Below, one piece after another: positions 25,890 through 50,189 of a stretch of DNA of 64,000 nt (position 1 is the first letter of the stretch; each line of letters starts with the position of its first letter). The notes beneath the pieces are model-generated. The model was not told the DNA's origin. It ran no database searches and saw only the letters and a list, made by a program, of their open reading frames with translations. The DNA comes from Trichoplax sp. H2 (taxonomy: Eukaryota > Placozoa > Uniplacotomia > Trichoplacea). The translations under genes were made by a program, and so were the position numbers. The DNA is taken from positions 124,001-188,000 of the forward strand of contig NOWV01000017.1 of assembly GCA_003344405.1 (NCBI GenBank), given 5' to 3'.

Positions 25890-25895
25890 AATAAA
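25890..25895 (+). terminator. Poly(A) signal of the dynein gene
   Basis: AATAAA lies 93 bp after the stop codon of the dynein intermediate chain. A second copy at 25806-25811, only 9 bp after the stop, is also possible. The region between this gene and the oppositely oriented OXSM is only about 430 bp, so both transcripts must end within it. Confidence 0.5.
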
Positions 25896-26174
25896 TATTA
25901 AAAGTTGATTAGCTTTTTATCACTACTTGCTATATGGATGTATACTGAAGTAGCTGAAAGTTGTTTCATGTTAAAATGGAGTGAGAATATACTCTACTGC
26001 TGACTGAGTGTTCAGAATGTTTAATCCAAACTTTGATTGCTAAATTATTGTAAACTTTTTATGTAGCAATGCAATATAGAAAAATTCGTTCTATTTAGCA
26101 AAATTACGTAATCTGTATAATCTGTCTTATTTTTGGTGTTAATTCCGATTTGCGTTATAAGTAAAATTCTTTGT

Positions 26175-26180
26175 TTTATT
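26175..26180 (-). terminator. Poly(A) signal of OXSM
   Basis: TTTATT on the plus strand reads AATAAA on the minus strand, 44 bp downstream of the OXSM stop codon. Spacing suits a short 3' untranslated region. Confidence 0.5.
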
Positions 26181-26223
26181 TAAATTATCATTTTCTTGTT
26201 ACTAGTACAGTAAGCATAATTTT

Positions 26224-29200
26224 TTATATTGAGGAGAAACAGAGTGATGCATTTGTTCCGCCAAATCCGAAAGAATTTGTAAGAGCTACCAAGCTCTCAT
26301 TATTAGCAGTCAATTCTTGTGCTTGTAAAGGGACATAATTTAAATCAAAATCCTTTTCAGGATGTAGATTGTGTAAATTAAGTGTTGGAGGTGCAATACT
26401 CTAAAAATTTGAATACAACGCCAAATTACTGATTGCAATTCAATACGTGTACATTAAGAATGAAATAGTGTCTACTCACATGTTTTATTGCTAAGATAGT
26501 AAAGATGGCTTCAACCGCACCAGCAGCTCCAAGCAAATGACCTATAGATCCTACAGTATACAAGATAAATATTTAGTTAAAAGTACACAGTGTACGGAAA
26601 ATGGTTACGATACCGCACATTTCTATAGATTGCAAACCTTTATTTGATGATACTTTAAGAGCTTTAGAGTTGCTACCAAATAAAGATTTAATAGCTTTAT
26701 TTTCAATAGCATCACCTAAAGTGAGATAAAAGTTCTGAAGTTTATTGCATGATCCTAAATGGCTAAGTATTCTATTGTGATAACATACCAACTGGAGTTG
26801 ATGTTGCATGCGCATTGATATATTTAACTTTATTAATATTTATGGAAGCTTCCCGCAATGCCCTTTCCATGCAAAGTAGAGCTCCTTTCCCATCAGGTCT
26901 TCCGGATGTTATATGAAAGGCATCACCAGATAAGCCGTAACCAAGAATTTCCGCGTAAATATTCGCATTTCTTTTCTTAGCATGAGAATATTCCTATAAC
27001 AGGTAAGAATACTTTCGTTGCACCATTACGTAAATCTGTTATACACACTACACTAAGACGCTTAATAAATTATATTATAAAATTACCTCTAAGACTAAAA
27101 TTCCTGCTCCTTCGCCCATAACAAAACCATCTCTATCTCTATCAAAAGGTCTTGAAGCAGCTGATGGACAATTATTGTATTTTGTCGATAAAGCACGAGC
27201 ACTGTGGCGATAATTTAATAGTAGGATTAGTGGGTGCAAGAGATAAAATAGACACTAAATAGGTTATACCGTAATTAACAATTGCGAACTACGTGTATAC
27301 AAGCTAAATTCTAATATGTAACCGGCAAAATCCAGCTATTGAAAGGGGCGAAATTGAAGCTTCTGAACCACCAGCAACAATTACGTCAGCATCTCCATAT
27401 TTAATGAACCTAAAACCATCACCAATGGCATGTGCTCCCGTTGTACAAGCAGTTGATACTGCATGATTTGGACCCTAATATAGTAATCTCTTAATCCAGT
27501 TCCTAAATTAAATCTCTAATTTTTCATAGCTACCTGAAATCCGAATTTCATGCTAACATGTCCAGCCGCCATATTAATAAGGATTCTTGGTACAAAGTAT
27601 GGACTAACTTTTCTGTACCCCTAAAGAAAATGAATCAACATATACAATTGAAGCGTTATAGACCTACGGTATTGAATCACTGCTAACTAAATTATCAACA
27701 AACCAATTTTGAATATGAAAAATCTTGGGATATTTTTGCAAACCTGAGTATTTAATAAGCTACTGGTATTAGAAATATCGTCTAAACCTGCCATACCAGT
27801 GCCGATACAGACACCCTAGGAGATTACATCATTAAAATTATGTTTTGTATGAGTTGATGATTTAATTTATGAAATAATAATGAATTCAAGGTTAACTATT
27901 TAATTTGTGAAATAATAATAAATTTAAGCCTAATAATTTTACCGTCCTTTCACGATCTTCTTCATTCTCTGGCATCCAATCAGCATCCTTTAAGGCCTGT
28001 TGGGCTGCAGCAATAGCGAATATCATGCCTTCAGTCATTGTAAGTTTATCCTATTGAAATGTCAATTATATCAAGAATATAACTTTAACCTCAAAGAGTA
28101 ACAACTATAAATCTAGACTATTATCACAGAGAGATACACTTACACCACGACCAATCCAATCGTCTGCTTTAAATTGATAACTGTCTTCTCCTCTAGGTAC
28201 TCTACCAACTGTAAATATAGTATATATATATATATATACACAGATTATAGATAAATTGCAATAATTCAATCTAACATTGGATAAAGTTATATTTGTGCGT
28301 CTATCATAAGAATTTGATTTTCGCTATAACAACGTAACATACCAACTTGAGAAGGAAACGCATCAAATCCGGGCTTATCGATTGAAAAATTTACAATTCT
28401 ACATTATCTCATTGTTATTCAATTTTGCATTAACATTAACCCATTTTATGAATAACTCTTACTAAGCTAGAATCGATTGAAGTTATTCCACACGCTCCAT
28501 CTACTAATCGTTTCCAGGCTATTTCAGTTCCTACACCAAGAGGCGTTACCAATCCTTAAGTGTATTATCGAAAGTAATTAAAAGAGTTATCATTTATGGC
28601 AGCATCAAAGTCATTGTATGTAATTAATCGATGCTTATTGCATGTCTGTACGATTATATATCACCTTCGCCTGTTTTGTGACATTAATGTTTACTCGTGA
28701 CGTTAACCCAATGTAAAGTACAGTAGTATCACGTCAACCGCCAATTAAAAAATTATAGTAAACTATTGTAAGGTAGCTCGTATATTGTTGTTAATATCGC
28801 CATTAGTGATTTCTGACTTTAAGTGAAGAAATATACCCGTATGTACTGTAGGTCTGGAAATGTGTACGCTTCATTAACACGGTCATCTACATACTGTACA
28901 GTGCTGTAGAGTAGGTGAAATACTGATATTTGATAAATGCAACACATACTACTTCATCAAGCTACTATTTGTAAATTGCAAGTTTAGAGTAAACCTGGAT
29001 ATTCTAATTTTATTGTTACGATAGACTAGAGTTAATACACACTCCAACGGCAATCAGAGAAACCCATTCACTCCATCTGTGAACTACCTAGAGATTGTGG
29101 AGGAGTTACTGTAGCCAAAGACGATTCCATTTCATAATTCTGCAACTGTCTGTCTAGGCATAGAGAAGGAATCTACTTGCTAGTCTTGGCGGTATACATA

Positions 29201-29484
29201 CATTTAACCCTTGTTTGTATGGTAAAACAGCATAGTGTAACCAAAACTGATAACAACACTGAGTGGCATGTAAATCTTCTCCCATCATAGAGGTATTGAG
29301 TTGTAGAATTTGCCTTGACATCTAGAGCAATTTACATATTAACATTTCATCGTTAGCTAACCTACCTACCTAATCCAGTTACAACAACCCTTCTGCTACT
29401 AACATTGACAGAAGTGGACAATTTCCTACCATGAAGGAGCAAACGAGCTGTATGTAATGATCCTTTCCTCAATCGCTCCATCAT
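26224..29484 (-). CDS. OXSM: Mitochondrial 3-oxoacyl-[acyl-carrier-protein] synthase (KAS II type)
   Basis: Thirteen exons, 5' to 3': 29370-29484, 28463-28554, 28343-28373, 28144-28208, 27943-28050, 27744-27815, 27534-27620, 27323-27474, 27087-27201, 26789-26993, 26638-26715, 26480-26550, 26224-26400; 455 codons plus stop, against 459 aa in human OXSM. The enzyme condenses malonyl-ACP with a growing acyl-ACP in mitochondrial type-II fatty acid synthesis, which supplies lipoic acid precursors. The first 30 residues ([20 protein letters not shown]) are basic and free of acidic residues apart from one Glu, as in a mitochondrial presequence, and lead into [17 protein letters not shown]. Catalytic triad visible: Cys in [12 protein letters not shown] (about 200), His in [10 protein letters not shown] (about 341), and His in [15 protein letters not shown] (about 378). 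The C-terminus has [13 protein letters not shown]. All phases agree. A 31-nt exon (28343-28373) is placed by phase and family match. Intron 1 is about 815 bp. Confidence 0.97.
28221..28238. repeat. (TA)n microsatellite in an OXSM intron
   Basis: Nine TA units just upstream of the exon 28144-28208, within the intron to 28343-28373. Simple low-complexity sequence. Confidence 0.9.
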
Positions 29485-31670
29485 TTTAACATTTTATGAA
29501 GAATTATATTAATAATAATAATAATGATGTCATGAATCAATTCCTTGGGTAGCCTCCACTCCAGCCGAAGTCAAAATGACGATGGCAACAGTAACTATCG
29601 CGTACTATCACTATAGTAGAAATATACATAGGACAGTAGTATGTTCGAAACATGCAATATTGAGCATACTGTACTCTATGTATTCCTCCCCTGTTGGGTA
29701 AGGACTGCATTTTCTAGCTTGCAAAGATTTCCTTAGGCTTTACCCCCTGCTATACGCTGTCCAATGCAGTCTACAGTATAAACAGACAGTATACAGAATG
29801 ATGCAAAATCTCGGTAAAGTTGGACAACGCTTAAAATGGTGTTGATTATACTGTCCATTTAAATCAAGGAGTCAAAAAATTACCTTGATTCCTATTGCTC
29901 TTCTTATTTCCACTAGTATCTTCAAGATTAAATTCTTCTTTAGCAGACTGTGCAGACAGTATGTAAAACGCTACAAAAGTTAGACGACGCCCAAAATAAT
30001 GCTGATGATATAATGTACACTAGATTTATTACAAGGAGGCAAAGACTACCTTGATTCTTATTTACTCTTTTTATTTCCGCTAGTATCTTAAAGATTAAAT
30101 TCTTCTTTAGATAGCAGACTGTGCAGACAGTATGTAAAACGCTACAAAAGTTGGACGACGCCCAAAATAATGCTGATGATATACTGTACTGTACAGTAGA
30201 TTTATTCCAAGGAGTCAAAGGCTACTTTGATTCTTATTTACTCTTCTTATTTCCGCTAGCATCTTCAAGATTAAATTCTTCTTTAGATGGCAGACTGAGC
30301 AGACAGTATGTAAAACGCTGCAAAAGTTGGACGACGCCAAAAATAATGCTGATGATATACTGTACTGTACAGTAGATTTATTACAAGGAGTCAAAGACTA
30401 CTTGATTCTTGTTACTCTTCTTATTTCCGCTAATATCTTCAAGATTAAATTCTTCTTTATATAGCAGACTGTAGCAGACAGTATGTAAAACGCTGCGAAA
30501 TCTCTGGAAAGTTGGATTACGCCTAAAATAATACTGATGATATACTGTACCGCTAGTTTCTTAAAGATTAAATCCTTCTTTATTTTTTATTATTTGAAGA
30601 AGGACCGTCGCTGCTTTACATGTAGCTTTATTTAGATTACTCTTGGTTAAGCCGACAGCTACGAAATAGTACACGTAGGTTTTATGGTACATACTGTCAT
30701 AAATTCCCTTTACGAGAAATGCTAACTTAATTGTATATTACAATTGTAAGCAGGTTCTCCTTCTACATCTCAGAGATTGAACCATGAACTTGTTCGAGAA
30801 ATATGCTCCTTGATATTATACTGATTAATAATTAGCGAGACAATAGTAATCGGCAAAGATGATTCTTCGTAAATAGTCGAATTTTTAATAGTGTTCATTA
30901 CAAGAGAAGCCCTGTTTCAATAGCATAATATCAAACAAATCAAGGCTCTATAACAAACAGCTACAAGTATTATGCTAATATCAATGACAGGAATAACCCT
31001 ATCAACACAAAACTACCGGCATCATTTAGTTATTCTTAATATACCCGTAGTCAATATTCTAATAGATCATTGGTAGTGATTTACACAATATCTGTATACG
31101 AGAGTTGTAATATGAATTCCAGTTGTCATAACGAGGCCATTTGTTAAAGGCATGTGAGCTTTTCTACGAGTATTCTACTAGCCCATCTGCAAACGACTTA
31201 TTACAGTATATGATTTATCTATGCAGTTATAAATATATTCTAGCTATTGCGAAAATATTACTTCTTGCGTAGATAGCCTTACAATATTCTATTTGGTAAC
31301 AATTTATAAATAGTAAATCTACGCAATTGCCTATATGTTCTAATGATCATAATGAGTGCTGTTTTCTGATATAGATAATTTTATAATATTCAAATTTTAT
31401 AGTGGTTTATAAATACTCAAGGTATCGAATAAATACAATCATGGTTAAGTTGCAAAATTGTAGGCAATTACACGCTAATTTTACAAAAACTCGCTTATTC
31501 TATCAGATCGAATATGTCTATTTAATAATTGAATTAATAGAGGAGACATTCAATTTGTACAATATCGCAAGAAGAGCCTATGCCTATCTTCCGTCAATAT
31601 TAGTAACAATACAGTAGTAAATATATCTTTTTGCGAGAGAAAAATATTCTGTTGTCATTCTTAATACCGT
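29485..31670. other. Spacer between OXSM start and guanylyl cyclase end
   Basis: About 2.2 kb. The left third is a probable OXSM promoter region; 29783-30590 is a tandem repeat; the rest (30600-31670) is AT-rich without a recognisable gene. The plus-strand frame at 31402-31617 (71 codons) resembles no family I know and has the base composition of its surroundings. Confidence 0.6.
29783..30590. repeat. 175-bp tandem repeat array, about 5 copies
   Basis: The landmark CAGACAGTATGTAAAACGCT begins at 29953, 30124, 30300 and 30475, with a diverged first copy at 29783; steps are 170, 171, 176 and 175 bp. Each unit then has AAAGTTGGACGACGCCCAAA, ATGCTGATGATATACTGTAC, an ATTTATT..CAAGGAGTCAAAG segment and CTTCAAGATTAAATTCTTCT. 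The last copy breaks off near 30590. Inner copies are very similar, implying recent expansion or homogenisation. Open frames inside it (29940-30218 minus, 30121-30375 plus) simply read the repeat. Confidence 0.92.
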
Positions 31671-42216
<10,546 letters not shown>

Positions 42217-45200
42217 CTGTACGTAATGTTAAACAGGATAGCTAATTTTAAAGGCTCAAAGTAAAATGAATAAAGATGATATTACACCACACAGTAAAAA
42301 ACAAACTTCTTGATTTTACTAAATTAATTGTCCAGATTTAAAGAATGAGAATAACGAACCCACAATAGAAGCTTAGAAGTATAGAATGGAAAGGAAGAAC
42401 CAACACAAAAACTGTTTTTTATTCAATACTTTATTATCTATTTGATCCAAGATAATCATCCAAATTGTAATGAAAAAATAGAAAGATAACCAAGAAAACC
42501 CGGAAGAGAAAAATTATCTTCTCAAGGTTGTAATGATATGATATATAGTTTAACGCTTAGATCACATTACCGTGTAATAATTAACTCATAGGTAGTTTAA
42601 GAATTATCGTACTAAACAAGACGAAATTCTACGTAATGATTCTATATATGTATAATTATTCATATTCTGTTTTCCGGTTGATTAATAAATACTGTCAATA
42701 AGAAATTCTTATTATCTATTATGATCTTGTGTAAATAACGGTTTCTTTAATGGATCGAGAACTCCTATTCAACTCAATGAATTATCGAAATAGCTAAGAT
42801 AATAAGCTAATTCTTAACGAAGGAACAAGTATTAAAGGCTAATTAATGATGTATGAGATGATAACAAAAAAGGTAACATCCTATACGATGGATGTCGTAA
42901 AGAATTCGGTAGTTAAATAAAAAACACAACCAGGTAATGGCACAATATCACACAGTCTATCACGGCTACATCATCAGTGTATAACATGCTAGTTACAATT
43001 AGCAAACAATATAGTACCAAAGGAAAAAGTAGGAAACATAACTTCTGATTACATATTAATTTATGTATAACGAGAGTGTACAGCATCGGCAGCTATGATG
43101 GTAAATAATGTACCATCTAGGTGTGGATTGTTTGTTAATTAATCATGGGAACTAATATTTTACGGTAATCAAAGCATATTTCCATAAAACATAATTTAAT
43201 CTTGTAGTTCATCACTTTGGAGCTAGCATTACGTAGTTCATGATTAGGCTAAAAACATGGATATCATGGTCTCAACAAGTCATATTTAATCTAATTGATC
43301 AATGCGCATTAGATACATAAATTATAACTAGTATGCAGACAAACTTAATCGAATATGGATGTAAATATAGTCAGCGTACGTCTTAAAATATTAGACTAAG
43401 GCAAACTTTAGTGATCATAACTGCTATGCTTATTGGTTAAAATGATGGGATCATGAGAACATTAATGAGGCACAAATCGATGTAGATGCACAGTATGTAC
43501 TATGCACAATGTTAAAGATAATCTCTGAGTGATGGATGTTGGCAATATATCTTCTAGTTTAGAATATTTCATATTAGTGAGTTTTTAGATTAAATAATGC
43601 CGAAGAATGTTGTCGGTAACAATTAAGAACTTTAGATATCCCAAGAATTGCGTTCAGATTACGCCAATAATGATCTTTTCGATAGTGTTGTGGCTAAAAG
43701 ATCTCAATCTCTGTTGCTGGTTATTCTCTATTGCTTCTAGATAATCGGATAGTGAATACATCTAGTACTTTACAACATTAAAACGTAAGGTTCAAAAATT
43801 TTATAAATCGATTATTATGAACTTTGATCATGTTCAATCGTTAAAATTTCTGACTGGATGCATTATGCAGTAGAAGCTGAAATTAGCAGTAGATAGATCG
43901 GTTAGCAAATTTTTATACTGATTAATGTTATTTAGTTAAAAGTATGCTGATTAATTTTACCGCATTGAACGATACATTATTTATGACATCACATATTTAC
44001 TGTATAATTTTTTAACATTAGATTAAGAATAGCGATTCCTCTGAGTGTACGATATTAGTTTCCATGTTATTAATAGCTTTAATACTTCCGTATTCACTCT
44101 AGTACGGTAGTGCTTGTCATTTCCATGAAGGTAGTTATTAATACTACGCTCAATATTGAATGACTTAGTAACCCCAACTTCGATGGCTCCTGTTCTAATG
44201 TTAAATTCACTTTTTATTACAGGGTTATAGGAGAAACTTAGAATTTCAAGGTACTGTATAATTAAACTTTTGAGAAAAATTTTAGTCACTAATTTATTAA
44301 ATCAAACCATTCCGCTTTTACTTGATTTACTTTGTGCATTAGCTCAACATTTTTTCCTCTTCCGCAAGTAGTTTACTTTTGTAGTGTCCGCTAGTAACGG
44401 TGGATATACTTGATATGGATGTAAAGAGCTCGGTAAAATCGCTTTAAAGATCAAAGAAATGTTGGACAAGGAAAATGTCAAGAAGAAAGTTTGCTACATG
44501 TGTTAGCCGTTTGTTACTGTTTAAATAGACCGGTGTATTAAGTAAATTATGCTATAATAGTAAAATAGTTGAAAAGAATGACGTAGCAGATATGCAGTAG
44601 TTATCAGATGCAGCTAAAAGTTTATTCGATATTGAGTTGATTACAGTAAATTAGTCGTTATAAGGGTTGAATTGGTCAACTCTGGCAATAGTTTAATGTT
44701 ATAGTCTATGGAATGTCAATAAGGTTAATGCAAGTGCTATAACCATATAATGGCGTAAGAAATGAGGAAAGGAGTAAAAATGGTTGATAAAAAGAGCAAA
44801 GGTGATTTTAACATCAAAAATATAAATTTGCCCTTTAGCTAAATAAAGAATAATTAGTAACTAAAGATGGCAGGATTTGATTTATTAAAAGTTAAGTATA
44901 TTATAGTAGCAATAATTTATTAACTAAAGCAGATGGAGTGAGCAAATTCTGTAGTCCATGCAAAGTAGGACTTGTTTATTATAGAAAAATTGGTCAATAA
45001 ATCATAACTACCATCTCGTAATTTTTTGCCCACGTTATTACAGAATGATTGCGAGAAAAGTTAAAGTTATGCTGATACTTGTAGAGTTTTCTTATAAAAC
45101 ATTTATAAAAGTATTATACATGGTCCTTTAAAAAGGAAAAATGACTATTAGCAAGCCCACTTGCTATTTGGTGTATTAGCGATTAATTAGTGTTTGACAA

Positions 45201-47615
45201 TGTGTATATAAGCGTATGTAAAATCTTTATAGATTTATATCGCTGTGGGAGCAACTAGATCAAGACGAATACTTTCAAATCCTTGATAAGTTTCCTTGGG
45301 TAGCGCGATTTGTATATGAACATATTATGCAATAGGGTTATAAAGATGATATTTTTTTATTATTCTTTGTTAATTTTATGAAATTTATATCGCAACTAAT
45401 CTAGCCTTGTATACATAATTACGCACTGCTTACATCACGAACAACTATTATTTACAATTTTGGCTAAGTAAGCAATACCTTAATAAATCTTTGCAGTAAA
45501 ATTAATTTCATTTTAGAAGTCACGTAATTGGTTACGCCTGTATTTTTGTACCCTTTATTTATAATCCTTAACGCTAGAGTATAATTATCCACATTTAATG
45601 TGGCTTTTTTCTTCACAGATGATTATGGCACTTTTCATTGTCTGTTAATAAAAAGAAGAAATTAGTGAGTAGTTTAACTGTATAAATCTTTACAAGTAAC
45701 TGATAAAATTTTTTTTTTTCACTGAATTATATAGTAGGTTAACGATCCCATTTATTAAATACGTACTGCTTAAAATAGCTATGCCTATTATATAGAGTTG
45801 CTATTCGCTTCCTAACTGTGAATATTGGATGAATTATTGATTTCATTAGGAAAGACCCCTAATTTAACTGTATGAATATAAATATATCAGTACTAAAGAG
45901 ATAATTTTAACAATCATATTTTTAAAATTGAGTATATTTAAATAACGATTTTTTAAAATTATATTTCTAATATTTCATTTTATCAAAGAACTGATACATT
46001 AATTCTTAGTTAAGCAGTGATAGTAAAGTATACATTTTATTTCATTGTCACATCATAAATCAGCTATAAAATTGAGTAAATACTCGTAGGACAATAACAA
46101 CTATTATTTGGAAGCGTTTAACAGATCAATATCGACTACCCTTACATGTTATAAGAAAAATAGCAAGACAACAAGTAATTGCAATAAAAAAGGCTTGTTG
46201 TATCTCGCTGGAACAAATTTGTTTTCTTATTGTTGATTTTTTCAAAATGCTTCGTTTCACCTGGTAAATATATGCAGAATGAAAATAAAAGAAATAATCA
46301 CAATTTTCATAATTGAGTCATCGAACAACATTCCAATTAGTTAACAATAGATTACTGTTGGAAGTATACTATTAAGATTTTGCACCTGGTGTATTGAATT
46401 TACTAGATGAAGACATAATATTGAGATTAATTTTAGAAACTAATCATCATCAACCAAAAATACTGAAATTATAACATTCAATAAATGAAATTTCAGATCG
46501 ATAGTACAGCGGGTAAGTTTACAATGTTATTACATTATCAGAAGAGCTATAAACTTACTATACTGTATGCTTAAACACTGGATACCCAATCTAATATAGT
46601 AAGCATATATACTCCTAATCAAGTAGTTATACCAATTATTATAGCATCACAATAATAATATACCAAGTAGGTTTATAGTATTCTTACTGTGATCAGAGTA
46701 AAGTTGTAAATTATGAGATTGTAAATACAATATATAGTATAAATACATAATTAAAATGATGTTATAGATATCACCAGCAAATGATACGAATTTTTGAATA
46801 CAACAAATATTTAAGCAAACATGAGTATATACTGTAAGTTCAAGGTATTTGATGTAGCAAGGATTTCAAATACTACAGTATATTACTATAGCATGTATGT
46901 TGTATATTGCTCGTGATCAAGCGGTCTAGAACATTATGTAGTTTCCTTCTTGAGTAAGCTTCAATTTTTATCCAATCATTCAGTAAACTAGGAAAAGTAT
47001 TAAATAGGGTTTTGGATAAAACTAACTTCTTAATGTAATGATCGAATATTAGTACTGAATATTTCGTAATAAAATTTTGTTATGATAAATGTATAATACT
47101 CGTACTTTCACTGTAGCTTCTAGAAGCCCTTAAAATGAACTAATTTAACGTATCTGTCGGTAGTGTATCGGTAATCTTGAAACGGTATTGATTACTAGCT
47201 AAATTTAGTGTCAAAAATTAAAGCTTGAAGGTGTTTTGATAAAGAAAATACCCTAATAATTTTTTCTAACTCTACGGCAAATCTTGTTTATTGAACTTAT
47301 CTCTAGATGGTTTAATAGCATGGATGTTATTATAGCTGTAAACCTGATACTGTATGATGATGTATCAATATTTTTTTCTTCCTAACTTCAGTTTAATTTT
47401 TCTCTTACGGTAAATCTTGTATATTCAACTGTTCTCTGGATGGATTTTAATAGCAATGGATGTTATTAATGCTTTAAATTTGATATGATGATATAGCTAT
47501 ATTTTTTATCCTAATTTCAGTTTAATTTTTCATAATGATAAAAATTATCAGTTGAATAGGGAGTCAAACTACTTAAAAATATAACATGCAATAATTATAA
47601 GTAATGTAATTATAC
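42217..47615. other. AT-rich interval without a supported gene
   Basis: About 5.4 kb upstream of the guanylyl cyclase start. It presumably holds that gene's promoter. The longest minus frame (44023-44289, 88 codons) is unrecognised. A two-copy repeat sits at 47262-47530. If the first-exon candidate at 47616-47714 is real, its downstream exons would have to lie here, but I could not identify any. Confidence 0.5.
47262..47530. repeat. Direct duplication, 133-bp period
   Basis: Two tandem copies share CTACGGCAAATCTTGTTTATT / TTACGGTAAATCTTGTATATT (landmark at 47275 and 47408), then CTAGATGG..TTTAATAGCATGGATGTTAT and end in TTTCAGTTTAATTTTTC. About 80 to 85 percent alike by eye. Function unknown. 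Confidence 0.75.
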
Positions 47616-47714
47616 CTTATAGTAGTATTCGTTATCGTCATCGGTCTCATCATCACACGATAGTCCTGGCTGGACTTGAATAAATGTAGTTTTCGATCTA
47701 CCACTAAAAGCCAT
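47616..47714 (-). CDS. Possible first coding exon of an unidentified gene
   Basis: An ATG opens 33 codons (MAFSGRSKTTFIQVQPGLSC, then an acidic stretch DDETDDDNE and YYYK) ending in AAG followed by a GT donor (GTATAATT), phase 0. Codon choice is more balanced than in the surrounding AT-rich DNA, and an acidic, tyrosine-rich N-terminus of this kind looks like a cytosolic protein tail rather than random translation. I do not recognise the family and found no convincing second exon between 42.2 and 47.6 kb. It could be a true 5' exon with distant partners, a relic, or chance. Confidence 0.3.
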
Positions 47715-49260
47715 TTTGTTCATTTAAGTAAATAAAACTTTAAACTGATTTCATCATATCAAGGATAAAAAATGTCAATTAATCATCCAATCAATTAGCA
47801 ATAGTATCGGTGCTGACTGTGCTATAGAATATATTATATTATGTAAAGCTATACGTCTAGCTATTTCATAACGTCAATTTTCATAGAAACAAAGCAGTAC
47901 TGCATTATGGATCCTCTACAAGATAGATATAGGATCATGCCCAGTAAAATCACCATTAAGCCAATTAAATGCCGAGAACAATTACTGAATTATTAACATT
48001 GCTATTATAAAATCATACCTTGCTATAGGGGTAATATGCGGTTCTTCTATGTCCTCTTACAGTAAAGATTGAATAATGAATAACATTATTAATAACAGTG
48101 AAGTATTTAATTTACGATATTATTTGCCTCTATAAATTGAAAATACGATACAGTAAGCACCGTTGTGCACATATCTCAATTTGTATCAGAGAGTGTTATG
48201 CTATTAATGAAGTAAGAGTTCAAAATTGAGTTATTGAAGTTATTATGGAAGTCATTGAGCTATTTCCAACTTCAACATAATTCTTTATGTATTCTTAGTA
48301 TATCGATCACGTTAGCGTACACGTAATTTTAGTTGTAATAATCATAACAAGCATAGTATTTTAGTATACGGTACTGCATACCGACTTATCGATAGAAATG
48401 TTTATGCGAGGATCATGACTAAAGTTATTCTTTATTAACATGTTTGAGATATTTATTCCGATCTCAATTTACTGTTATTGTAAGGCATCAATGATTGTCA
48501 AAGATTCTTTATATCAGTTCATACTGCAACAAAGCCGACGGTATTTGTATGCAGAGTTGTACAGCTTTACTGTGTCGAATGCATCAATCTTAGTATTTCC
48601 AACAGCGAATAGTTGTAACTGTAAAGCCACGTTGGATGATAATAAAAATTACTTGGGGTTATCCAGATTACTATAGACAGTACAAGCGTAAATACGACAA
48701 CATCAATGTTAGATCATTATAAATTTAATTTAATTGATCTACAAAATGTGGACCAATTCATTTTTATTTTAGTTTGCCTATCAAAATTCAAGTTTAGATC
48801 GGATGTTTTTATAATTATTGTGTGTATTAAACGACACAGCTTGCATTCTATAATCTCTACTGGTAAAGCTGCATAGCACAAAGCATCTTGACAAAATAGG
48901 TTCATCTTTTCCATAGATAGACTGTTTACACATCAGGAAGCAGTTGATGTCCTTTCACAAATTGAAGTCACGAAAGTATCTTTATGCTTATCTTGCAGTG
49001 TAAGGAATAGTACTCATTTTTATACCGCATTTGCAATATTATTATTACAGTATATTCACTAGAAGCAAATGAAAATGGTATTACATCCTGATTCAAGTAG
49101 TGATTCTCTACTCTATCAAGGTGTTTAAACGTCATGCACCTGGTGACAAAGAGTAACATTTACCAAACGTAGTTATATCACGGTAAGAATAGGCAGCAAA
49201 ATACTTTCGTCTTGATCATGATGAAATAGTCTGCTTACGATAGCGATTCCTTGTGAACTG

Positions 49261-49282
49261 TATATATATATATATATATATA
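49261..49282. repeat. (TA)11 microsatellite
   Basis: Uninterrupted TA dinucleotides, followed directly by CTGTACA. Simple sequence with no further role visible. Confidence 0.95.
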
Positions 49283-50189
49283 CTGTACAATAATATAAAT
49301 AAGTATAGAACAATATTTATGGACTTTGCTTACAATACAGTAGTACTGATAAGTACTGCCTAGAACGATATATATGGTTTGGTCATTTCATTTCATTTTA
49401 AATCGATGAAATTTGAAGTGTGTACCAGAGCTGTAGATCCAGTCAATCCAATCATCAAAGATAGATCAATTCGGTTATGAGTATCGTTCAAAGTAGGCAT
49501 TTCTTTTTACGACATTGACGTTGATATTGATAGTAGTGGCCATAAACAGTTATTCATATCATTTCTTAAGAATACAATATTGTGTGCTACATGCTAGGAC
49601 AAGTCTTTCCAATGACTTGTGAATCTCTATTACACCATAGAATAAGCGCAGCGTAGAAAAGTGATTACCATTTCAATAGCATTGATATCCTAAACACGTC
49701 TAAATCATTCACTTTTACTACCCATGATTTCAATTCAGCTTGGAATCTGGATAAAAATTATTTATTACACTACCATAGCATTGGATAACTTGAATTTTGC
49801 CTTATCCTTGCCTTTGCTTATGCCTGGGTTTTTTCTTGCAGATGACGTACAATCGACCTTTCCTTCGAACAAATTTACAACCAGAGCACATAAGCTTTAA
49901 CGATGATTTCACTTTGAAGGTTCTGGCATTGAGTTTATTCGTTACCCAATTCTGTTGTCGGAAAGGTGATGCAGAGAACCTTTCTAAATAATTGCAACTT
50001 AGTCGTAAGGCAGTTTGCACGATGCTACTCAACATGTCGTCTTCTTTGTCCTTGTCGGTTGCTTGCCCTTAACTCAGTCCGCTAGTTCTCGTACGGACTA
50101 GCATGGGCTATCAAACCACTAAACTGACTAGACCAGTCTAACACCGCTGGTACAATCGTCTGTCCAGCTGTAGCAGGCCCTTGGTATTT

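Noticed and set aside
29940-30375. Frames of 84-92 codons on both strands
   Set aside because: They repeat the same peptide because they lie in the 175-bp tandem array.
31402-31617. 71-codon plus frame downstream of the cyclase gene
   Set aside because: AT-driven composition, no family resemblance and no neighbouring exons.
44023-44289. 88-codon minus frame as downstream exon of the orphan at 47616-47714
   Set aside because: An acceptor (TACAG) exists, but nothing links the two segments and the peptide is unrecognised.
49797-50035. 64- and 77-codon frames on opposite strands
   Set aside because: Mutual shadows, with no domain and no splice context that supports either.
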